Of a stretch of DNA of 55,729 nucleotides, positions 49,944 through 55,729 are shown piece by piece. Position numbers and translations under genes: made by a program. Positions within the stretch are counted from its first letter, which is position 1. Every line of letters begins with the position of its first letter. This DNA is from Spirochaetales bacterium (GTDB taxonomy: Bacteria > Spirochaetota > Spirochaetia > DSM-2461). A model generated the notes under the pieces. The model was given only the letters and a program-made list of their open reading frames with translations, was not told the origin of the DNA and ran no database searches. The stretch is taken from contig JAFGXR010000098.1 of the NCBI GenBank assembly GCA_016936555.1, positions 1 through 55,729 on the forward strand, written 5' to 3'.

Positions 49944-50879
49944 TCACTCACCGAACCACTTAAGTATTCTCAATGCCCTCAGGGTATTCCACCGACTCGG
50001 TTTTCCCCCGGGTTCCAGAGAGAAATGGAGTTTCCCGCTGTATTTTTTTTCCAATTTCCAGAAACCGTCTGAGGTCTTTCTGCTCTTTAAAAGATCTAGG
50101 GCGTCAGCCATTCTCTTGTCGTAGGGGTGTCTCACTTTCTGAAAAAAGTCCAGAGCGCGAAGATAATCATAATGCCAGCGGGGTGGAAAGGACATTTTCG
50201 CCATATCTCCATGGACTATTTCTCCGGTTTGGCTGGATTTATAGAGTTTATGATGGAGAAGAAATTCAACTCCTTCACGCTGTTTCATGCCCAGAACTTC
50301 TTTCATATTCTCATCTGAACAGACTTGCGAATATTCATATAGTCCTTCGAGAACAGATATTGTCGTATGAAAAGAGCTGTGAACAGATCCCCTGTATCTT
50401 TCGCAATTCCATCCACCGTCATCCATCTGCTGTTCAAGAAGATAGTCTGCCATTCTCTGCAATCTCTCATCTTTTATGGAAAAGAAGCTCAGCATAGAGA
50501 GTAGCATACCCGTAACACAGGTTTCGCTCTGCTTCCAGGTTTTCCAGTAATTGATACCGCCGTCTTTTTCGAAAAAGCCTTTGTCGAGAAGCAGCATCCC
50601 CGCTGCTTTCAGAGCCGGCGAAGCCTGCGCTTCGAAACGGTAGAACAGGAGCAAAGTGTAAAAAGTAGAGATCCATTTGGGAGAATAGAGTCCCCCGCCC
50701 CAGGTCCCGTCTGGTTCCTGTCGATCAAGCAAAGATTTACCCCATCCTTCAGACAATATCAGTTGCCTTACCCCATCAGTCCTCTCGTCCTGATATCCGA
50801 GAAGATCCCTCATCGTCTGATATCTGATAGAAGGATCACCCTGCATCAGCCATCTGATCTGCAGCGTACTATTATCCAT
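49944..50879 (-). CDS. Alpha/alpha-toroid (terpene-cyclase/prenyltransferase-like) protein
   Basis: 311 residues with repeated helical-pair motifs containing the QxxDGxW / GGI signature of squalene-cyclase- and prenyltransferase-beta-like toroids: LDRQEPDGTWGGGLYSPKW, FEKDGGINYWKTWKQSETCV, LEQQMDDGGWNCERYRG, and LKSRKTSDGFWKLEKKYSGK. It lacks the DxDD catalytic motif of cyclases. Such stand-alone bacterial toroids are uncharacterised, possibly binding proteins or hydrolases. TAATAT ends six bases before ATG 50879 and no Shine-Dalgarno is present. Confidence 0.75.
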   Translation of the reverse strand: MDNSTLQIRWLMQGDPSIRYQTMRDLLGYQDERTDGVRQLILSEGWGKSLLDRQEPDGTWGGGLYSPKWISTFYTLLLFYRFEAQASPALKAAGMLLLDKGFFEKDGGINYWKTWKQSETCVTGMLLSMLSFFSIKDERLQRMADYLLEQQMDDGGWNCERYRGSVHSSFHTTISVLEGLYEYSQVCSDENMKEVLGMKQREGVEFLLHHKLYKSSQTGEIVHGDMAKMSFPPRWHYDYLRALDFFQKVRHPYDKRMADALDLLKSRKTSDGFWKLEKKYSGKLHFSLEPGGKPSRWNTLRALRILKWFGE

Positions 50880-50885
50880 AGTGCA

Positions 50886-50914
50886 ATATTAAACCAGAAA
50901 ACATCTGTCAGCAA
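50886..50914 (-). promoter_or_regulatory. Promoter of the toroid protein gene, likely leaderless
   Basis: Minus-strand -10 TAATAT (50886-50891), 17-base spacer, weak -35 TTGCTG (50909-50914); an alternative -35 CTGACA (50906-50911) would be too close. The -10 ends six bases before the start codon. Confidence 0.35.
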
Positions 50915-50959
50915 ATTTCTTCTTGTGATATCATCATTTAGTAATCAATGGGAGGTTTC

Positions 50960-51568
50960 ATGTTTCAGCTTTTGCCTTTTCTTTCCTATGCTGTGGCCAT
51001 GACCTTCTCTCCCGGCCCGAACAACCTCATGTCCATGTTCAATTCGGGGCGGGACGGCTATGTCAGGACTCTCGGATTTCTGGCGGGGATTTTTACAGGC
51101 TTCTTTTTTATAATGCTTTTTTCTGCCTACCTCAATCTGGCTCTTTACACATATATTCCGCAAATCACATTGGTCATGAAATATATCGGGGCGGCTTATC
51201 TCGTCTATCTGGCCTGGAAAGTTTCCGGGATCCGGATTGTCGGAAAGAAGGGGGGAGATCCGGCAGACGTGAAGAGCGGAACGGTCAATTCCTTCCGGGT
51301 GGGCTTGACGATGCAGCTGGTCAATGTCAAAGTCATTCTTTACGGACTTACCATGCTTTCCGGTTTCGTCATCCCCTATTACAGGGGGCCTGTCCGGCTG
51401 GCGCTCTTTTCTTTCCTGCTCGCTTCCTTTTCCTTTCTCTCCATAAACAGCTGGGCCCTCTTCGGATCCCTGTTCCGGAAAATCATCAGCCGTCATGAGC
51501 GGATTTTCAATCTGCTTATGAGCGTTCTGCTCCTCTACAGCGCGCTGGCTGTAAGTCATGTCATTTAA
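50960..51568 (+). CDS. LysE/RhtB-family amino acid exporter
   Basis: 202 residues with about six hydrophobic helices. The conserved early motif FSPGPNNLMSMFNSGRDGY and the Gly-rich turn between helices 1 and 2 (YVRTLGFLAGIFTGF) are diagnostic of LysE-type exporters, which remove amino acids or their analogues. ATG 50960 is chosen because GGGAGG stands four bases before it; ATG 50948 lies upstream of that site. Its end overlaps the convergent ATC-hydrolase gene by four bases. Substrate unknown. Confidence 0.88.
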   Translation: MFQLLPFLSYAVAMTFSPGPNNLMSMFNSGRDGYVRTLGFLAGIFTGFFFIMLFSAYLNLALYTYIPQITLVMKYIGAAYLVYLAWKVSGIRIVGKKGGDPADVKSGTVNSFRVGLTMQLVNVKVILYGLTMLSGFVIPYYRGPVRLALFSFLLASFSFLSINSWALFGSLFRKIISRHERIFNLLMSVLLLYSALAVSHVI

Positions 51569-52191
51569 TCACGACCATTATTCCGGCAGATGAAAGTACA
51601 GGCTGAGGCGCCATCGACTATTCGCTTTCCGGTTCCGCTTCTTTCGAAAGTAATTTCGTCGGGACGGTAAACGTTGAATATGGCGTTGTCTGTTTCGCAA
51701 AAAACCGTTGTCAGTTCCGGCGCACCCAGAGCGGAAAAAATATTGAAGAAACAGCACTCTCCCCTGATTTCAAAAATATAGTTCCGGTCATTTTCCTCCA
51801 GTATTGTCATTCTGTTCATCCGGGTCGGTCCATCGCTGTTTGTCCGTTTCTGGTATTTTATAAGATCGGTGAAGGATCTGTCCGATTCAACATAGCGGAA
51901 ATTGGCCATCTGGACGGAAAGGGCAAAGGGTATGGCCAGTGCTTTTGTCAGGGCAAGGGCCCGGGGGGAATCCATATGACGCGCATAATAATGATAGATT
52001 GAATAGATCAGAGCACAGACCTTTCGCAGGTCCCGGGGGTCTCTGCCGGTAATTTTCCGGGACAAAGAACCGGTGGAAATCAGAATCTTTAAAAGCGCGG
52101 CAAAAGGCCGGCTTTCATATCCTTTCAACTGTCCGTATAAAATCAGAGGTATGGAAGGTTCGGCTATCCTGTCGATTGTGGTTTTTAACAT
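51565..52191 (-). CDS. ATC-hydrolase family protein
   Basis: 208 residues. The C-terminal third matches the L-2-amino-thiazoline-4-carboxylic-acid hydrolase family: MTILEENDRNYIFEIRGECC and then VFCETDNAIFNVY...FERSGTGKRIVDGASACTF, with conserved Cys, Asp and the RxxT/GxxxC pattern. In Pseudomonas the named enzyme opens the thiazoline ring in L-cysteine synthesis, but most relatives are untested. AGGAG precedes ATG 52191. The gene is 33 bp from the AraC regulator upstream on the same strand. Confidence 0.72.
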   Translation of the reverse strand: MLKTTIDRIAEPSIPLILYGQLKGYESRPFAALLKILISTGSLSRKITGRDPRDLRKVCALIYSIYHYYARHMDSPRALALTKALAIPFALSVQMANFRYVESDRSFTDLIKYQKRTNSDGPTRMNRMTILEENDRNYIFEIRGECCFFNIFSALGAPELTTVFCETDNAIFNVYRPDEITFERSGTGKRIVDGASACTFICRNNGRD

Positions 52192-52224
52192 AAGGCACTC
52201 CTGAATGTGTTTTTTCAGGGTATA

Positions 52225-52995
52225 TCATGAATGGCAGAATGAAACATGAACGAACCTGCTATTGCGGAAAATGCTTTTGAGGCTCGTACCGAAATTTTCT
52301 TTGAAAGTGCGGCTGAAATGAGCGTAATCGGAAAAGCCCGCTTCCAAGGCCGCCATAGTCATCGATTCTCCTTTATCGATAAGCAGTAATCCGTCGAGCA
52401 GACGTTTCCAGAGAAGATAGCGCCTGATGGAAATACCCATTGTTTCCCCGAAGAGATGCATCAGTCTAGACTCGGACAGACCGGCTATACGGGCCAATTC
52501 CGAAACCTGTATCTTTTTATCGGGAACAGACGGTATGTAATCCAGAAGGGCCGTAATGCGTGCATCGGCGCGGCTATTCTTTATCTGTCCGGGAAAAAAC
52601 GATTCCACGATGCGATTCGAAAGCGCCGCTGCGTCAGCGCATCGGTGCTCCTTTTCGGTGAGGAAGGCCTGAATCCCCTTCAGGGTCGTTCCCAGAATAT
52701 CCAGAGGAGCGGTTTGAAGAGAGCCTTCCGGGATAAGCTGAATAAATAAATCTCCCGTAGGTCCTTCCGGATCAATGAAGAGAGAGAGCGAAGGACTACC
52801 GATAAGGCAGCGGTGTTCCACATTGCTGTTTATAAGCATAATATGGCCTTCTTTTTCGGTCCCGTCCTTCAGGCGGGCTTGAAAAGGGGCTTGGGGAGAA
52901 ATCATAATCTGATAGAAATAGTGGCGGTGATAGCTTCTTGAGAAATCCTCCCCGGCAACCAGAAGCCGGTTGTGGAGGAAATAGATATTCATCAC
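52225..52995 (-). CDS. AraC-family transcriptional regulator
   Basis: 256 residues. The last 100 residues hold two helix-turn-helix motifs: VSELARIAGLSESRLMHLFG and the closing MAALEAGFSDYAHFSRTFKE followed by NFGTSLKSIF, the standard AraC signature. The N-terminal 140 residues are a variant cupin-like sensor region (SYHRHYFYQIMISPQAPFQA). It probably controls the ATC-hydrolase gene 33 bp downstream on the same strand, or itself. Start is GTG 52995 or ATG 52992; a distant AAGGA precedes them. Ligand unknown. Confidence 0.88.
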   Translation of the reverse strand: MMNIYFLHNRLLVAGEDFSRSYHRHYFYQIMISPQAPFQARLKDGTEKEGHIMLINSNVEHRCLIGSPSLSLFIDPEGPTGDLFIQLIPEGSLQTAPLDILGTTLKGIQAFLTEKEHRCADAAALSNRIVESFFPGQIKNSRADARITALLDYIPSVPDKKIQVSELARIAGLSESRLMHLFGETMGISIRRYLLWKRLLDGLLLIDKGESMTMAALEAGFSDYAHFSRTFKENFGTSLKSIFRNSRFVHVSFCHS

Positions 52996-53011
52996 CGCGG
53001 ACTTCTGTTCC

Positions 53012-54073
53012 TTAGAGCTGGCCCGCGGTAAATCCCGGATCGAGCGACTTGACCACTTCCAGAGGATCGAGGTCCTTGTTGCACATCTGGTAGACCGACT
53101 GGATGAGAGGCAGCTTCAAGCCGTATTTATCTGCCAGGCGCACAGCGAATTTGGCTGCGACCACACCTTCCGGCAGGTAACCCACTTTTCCGATATTGGT
53201 AATCAGGTCATCGATATCCTTAAACTGATCCAGGATTTTCTTCTCGATTATCTCCGCCCCGAAACGGCGGTTGCGACCGTAGAGTGACCGGCAGGTCACA
53301 TGGAGGTCCCCTACCGCAGCCAGCGATGTAAATGTCTCGGGATGGGTCGCGCCCATGGCCATTCCCAATCTCTGTATTTCATTGAGGCCGACGGCAAAAA
53401 GATAGGATTCCGTGTTGTCTCCGACCCTGTCGGAGATCTCTTTCAGGGCATCGAGCAGTCCGAAGGCTATGGCCACGACGTTTTTTACGGCAGCACTGAT
53501 CTGTACTCCGATTACATCGAGGGATGAAAAAACCTGAACGGTTTCCCCGGCAAGAAGTTCGCGGAACAGGATGGACATCCGGGGATTGGCGCAGGCGCTG
53601 ATGAGTCCCGTTATTTTGCCTCTTGCCACTTCTTCCGCATGGCTCGGTCCGGAAATGTAGACGACATTCCCCTTGTAGAATCCCGGGAGATAGTTTTCTA
53701 TTCTATCCAACAGAAGCTGCGGCCCCTGATCGCTGTCGAGAAAACCTTTGGCGATAACGGCGATTTTGCTCATCCCCTCCATGATATTGGGAACGGAGAT
53801 AATTTCCTTGACCGTATCGAGAATAAACAGCGATGGGCTGGCGAGGATGATATATTCCCGTCCTTCCGCGGCTTCGCGCAGATCCGTAACGGCCCGGATC
53901 GTATCGGGAAGCGTCACGTCGGGGAGATAGCGGTTTATATGTTTCCCGTTGATTTCATCAGCCACGTCCTGTTCGAAACTCCAGAGGGTGACATCTATCC
54001 CCTTTTCCGCGATGATTTTCGCAATGGCAGTTCCGAAAGCTCCGGCGCCCAGAACGCCGACACCTTTATTCAT
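53012..54073 (-). CDS. gpsA: NAD(P)H-dependent glycerol-3-phosphate dehydrogenase
   Basis: 353 residues. The nucleotide motif GVLGAGAFGTAIAK is at the N-terminus, and ISGPSHAEEVARGKITG, AAVKNVVAIAFGLLDA and GDLHVTCRSLYGRNRR follow, as in GpsA. It reduces dihydroxyacetone phosphate to sn-glycerol 3-phosphate for phospholipid synthesis. ATG 54073 shares one base with the ndk stop (TGATG), with AAGGA further upstream, so the two are translationally coupled. It is separate from the GlpA-like degradative operon at 24.7 kb. Confidence 0.95.
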   Translation of the reverse strand: MNKGVGVLGAGAFGTAIAKIIAEKGIDVTLWSFEQDVADEINGKHINRYLPDVTLPDTIRAVTDLREAAEGREYIILASPSLFILDTVKEIISVPNIMEGMSKIAVIAKGFLDSDQGPQLLLDRIENYLPGFYKGNVVYISGPSHAEEVARGKITGLISACANPRMSILFRELLAGETVQVFSSLDVIGVQISAAVKNVVAIAFGLLDALKEISDRVGDNTESYLFAVGLNEIQRLGMAMGATHPETFTSLAAVGDLHVTCRSLYGRNRRFGAEIIEKKILDQFKDIDDLITNIGKVGYLPEGVVAAKFAVRLADKYGLKLPLIQSVYQMCNKDLDPLEVVKSLDPGFTAGQL

Positions 54074-54522
54074 CAGGCCCATCCTTTTAAGGGGTCTTCC
54101 CATTTTGTGATTTCATCTTCAGAAAAGAAAATGGCGATTTCTCTTTCCGCGCTTTCGGGCGAATCCGATGCGTGGATGACATTATTGGGGTTGATGCTGC
54201 CCAGCGCGAAATCTCCTCTGATGGTGCCGGGATCGGCTTTTTCCACAAAAGTACCGCCGCAGAGTTTTCTCATCAGCATTATGGCTTTGGGACCTTCCAC
54301 GACCATGGGGATGACGGGCCCGCTGATAATGAAGTCCTCAACCAGAGGATACCATTCCTGCTCCAGGTGTTCAGCATAGTGTTTTCTCACTGTTTCTCTG
54401 CTGAGAGTCCTCATTTTCATAGCCGTGATCTGAAGACCTTTTTTTTCGATTCTGCTGATAATCTCTCCGGCGATCCGTCTCTGGATAACTCCGGGCTTCA
54501 GCATAATGAATGTTCTTTCCAT
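54073..54522 (-). CDS. ndk: Nucleoside diphosphate kinase
   Basis: 149 residues with the family start RTFIMLKPGVIQRR and the active-site His in NVIHASDSPESAEREI; the nucleotide-binding FVEKADPGTIRGDFA segment is intact. It moves the terminal phosphate between nucleoside triphosphates. ATG 54522 has AGGTGG 7 bases before it; a longer upstream frame would cross a hairpin terminator. It is coupled to gpsA. Confidence 0.96.
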   Translation of the reverse strand: MERTFIMLKPGVIQRRIAGEIISRIEKKGLQITAMKMRTLSRETVRKHYAEHLEQEWYPLVEDFIISGPVIPMVVEGPKAIMLMRKLCGGTFVEKADPGTIRGDFALGSINPNNVIHASDSPESAEREIAIFFSEDEITKWEDPLKGWA

Positions 54523-54542
54523 TTTTATTCCACCTCTGCTGC

Positions 54543-54571
54543 AAAAATTAAAAAGCGGAGCAGGGCTCCGC
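54543..54571 (-). terminator. Intrinsic terminator of the lipoprotein gene
   Basis: On the minus strand the 7-bp stem GCGGAGC/GCTCCGC (54555-54571, loop of three) is followed by TTTTTAATTTTTGC. It lies about 50 bases after the lipoprotein stop, between it and ndk. A second hairpin, ATTCCCG (54597-54603)/CGGGAAT (54609-54615), stands directly behind the stop without a U-tract. Confidence 0.8.
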
Positions 54572-54619
54572 GGGTTCATTGATATTATAGCCGGAAATTC
54601 CCGAAAAGCGGGAATCTTT

Positions 54620-55330
54620 CTACTTGTATGAGAGCGAATACACCAGATCGGTATCGAGCAGGAGTACCCTGATCAGGGGAACTTTGAACTCGACCGTGTT
54701 GCTGTCGATTTTGGTACCGCCTTTCTGGTCCAGAATCGTACCATTGACATTGATCGTCATGTCCAGGCTGGAATCGAGAACTCCCGCCGGACCGTCTTCT
54801 CCGAAAAAGAATTCGATCATATCGAGATATTCGCTCTCTTCCACAACCATATCGGGGTCCGGTGCCAGCGCGGCCATGGTGGGATCGTCCAGATTGGGAA
54901 TGAGATGGGAAAAGGCCCGGTACGTATTCTTGTTAACAGTGAGAGTCAGTTTCATCTGATCGCCCTGATCTTCAATTCTGATCAGTCCTGAACTCTGCAC
55001 ATCTTCTTCAGTCTGGCTGAAAAGTCTTTCCACGCTGCCGAAATCAAAATCGAGAATGATCCTGTTTTTCTGAGGTCTGGACGCCCGGACATTACTGACT
55101 TCGGGATTTTCTTCCATCTGCTCCCTGATCTTGTCGGGATTGAGCATCTCGTCTGGATCTACGTCCGGTGATATTTCCGCCAGATCCTCTATGGTCGGCA
55201 GTACAAAACTTTTCAGGTTTATTTCAACACTGGCGGTTCCAGATCCGTCTTTTTCCAGATTGATTTCATTTTTCATGGAACAGGAAAAGAAGATCAGTGA
55301 GACGAGAATCGCCGCTGCAATTTTTTTCAA
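54620..55330 (-). CDS. Lipoprotein (LppM-like pattern)
   Basis: 236 residues. The lipoprotein signal ends in IFFSCS (Cys at about 16). The mature part starts MKNEINLEKDGSGTASVEIN, the beta-strand pattern common to a group of secreted lipoproteins in spirochaetes and other bacteria (LppM-like), followed by an acidic Asp/Pro-rich segment and a long strand-rich middle. No function is known. It begins at a TTG (55330) with GGAGGG eight bases upstream. Surface or periplasmic location inferred. Confidence 0.75.
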   Translation of the reverse strand: MKKIAAAILVSLIFFSCSMKNEINLEKDGSGTASVEINLKSFVLPTIEDLAEISPDVDPDEMLNPDKIREQMEENPEVSNVRASRPQKNRIILDFDFGSVERLFSQTEEDVQSSGLIRIEDQGDQMKLTLTVNKNTYRAFSHLIPNLDDPTMAALAPDPDMVVEESEYLDMIEFFFGEDGPAGVLDSSLDMTINVNGTILDQKGGTKIDSNTVEFKVPLIRVLLLDTDLVYSLSYK

Positions 55331-55465
55331 AAGTAAACCCTCCTAATAGGTCATCAGGGAATCATACAAAATCATTACAATTAAGAAAAGTCTTTCGTTC
55401 TTCGGCCGTTACAAAAAAACACCCTCTGTGGTAAAGTATAGGCCGAAAAACAGAGGAGAATGCAA

Positions 55466-55729
55466 ATGAATGGAGAAACTCTTGAATTTCCCCTGAGCTT
55501 TACTATAAAAGTATTCGTCGAAAATGTCCTTACAGATAAGGAAAACAAAAAGAATATCGAAGCGGTTCTGCTATCGGAGAATATTAAAGGGTCCGGCTGG
55601 TCGTCAAAGCTGAGCAAAGAAGGGAAATACCTCAGCTACAGTGTGGAAGTCGATATCGAAGATAAAAAACAGATGGACCGTCTTTACGGTAAGTTAAAAG
55701 ATATCCCCTATATTAAATACGCTATCTGA
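55466..55729 (+). CDS. DUF493 family protein (YbeD-like)
   Basis: 87 residues, complete up to the final TGA of the window. The start EFPLSFTIKVFVEN, the GSGWSSKLSKEGKYLSYSVE strands and the closing MDRLYGKLKDIPYIKYAI match DUF493, a small ACT-like regulatory fold (YbeD, and HP0495 in Helicobacter). ATG 55466 is preferred to ATG 55460 because GGAG ends seven bases before it. The ligand and partner are unknown. Upstream (55331-55465) a TAAAGT near 55430 could be its -10, but no clear -35 is seen. Confidence 0.82.
   Translation: MNGETLEFPLSFTIKVFVENVLTDKENKKNIEAVLLSENIKGSGWSSKLSKEGKYLSYSVEVDIEDKKQMDRLYGKLKDIPYIKYAI

Overview
The window (about 56 kb, roughly half G+C) comes from a diderm bacterium and best fits a free-living spirochaete. 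This rests on a CheX-type CheY-P phosphatase, many lipoproteins with a hydrophobic-stretch-then-Cys signal, two proteins ending in outer-membrane beta-signals (terminal F and Y), and gene content resembling Spirochaeta/Treponema. That assignment is an inference; no rRNA lies in the window.

Layout. 1-2.4 kb: ferredoxin-type aldo/keto reductase, metallo-beta-lactamase-fold hydrolase and two tiny genes. 2.6-6.3 kb: a tight three-gene operon of NDH-2 with a membrane tail, trans-polyprenyl diphosphate synthase and MenA-like prenyltransferase, resembling the quinone core of flavin-based extracellular electron transfer loci. 6.4-7.7 kb: NmrA-type reductase and MarR regulator behind a perfect 28-bp palindrome. 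7.7-10.3 kb: methionine aminopeptidase, M50 protease, periplasmic binding protein. 10.4-15.6 kb: response regulator, histidine kinase, DipZ, MsrB and MsrA on the minus strand, an envelope methionine-sulfoxide repair unit in which both Msr enzymes have a single Cys. 15.8-20.7 kb: PhzF, small exported proteins, PNPOx-like protein, CheX, tRNA-Cys, Zn-ribbon and MOSC proteins. 20.8-23.9 kb: malic enzyme, PhoU-like DUF47 protein and PiT phosphate transporter.

24.0-31.1 kb: a GntR-controlled redox operon: GlpA-like flavoprotein with a BON-like N-terminus, a second flavoprotein, DUF1667 protein, FGGY kinase, and an FAD enzyme carrying the HHHGVG motif of alkyl-DHAP synthase. 31.26-44.9 kb: a starch/maltodextrin locus behind a sigma70-like promoter with three LacI-type operators. 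It encodes two paralogues joining an N-terminal CBM48/E-set domain to a predicted outer-membrane barrel, small lipoproteins, a three-domain SusE/SusF-like lipoprotein, two GH13 lipoproteins, an IPT-like protein and a type I pullulanase. No SusC/SusD, cytoplasmic maltose enzymes or transporter permeases are in the window. This locus is my main candidate for an undescribed system: Sus-like surface starch capture built from different parts.

45-55.7 kb: an unusual solute-binding protein, acyl-CoA synthetase, metallophosphoesterase, DUF2161 nuclease-fold protein, alpha/alpha-toroid protein, LysE exporter, ATC-hydrolase family protein, AraC regulator, GpsA, Ndk, lipoprotein and DUF493 protein.

Across the window a set of genes has a promoter-like -10 element only 6-8 bases before the start codon and no Shine-Dalgarno, suggesting leaderless mRNAs, while other genes have strong Shine-Dalgarno sequences. 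Several convergent pairs overlap or nearly touch, so the genome is compact.
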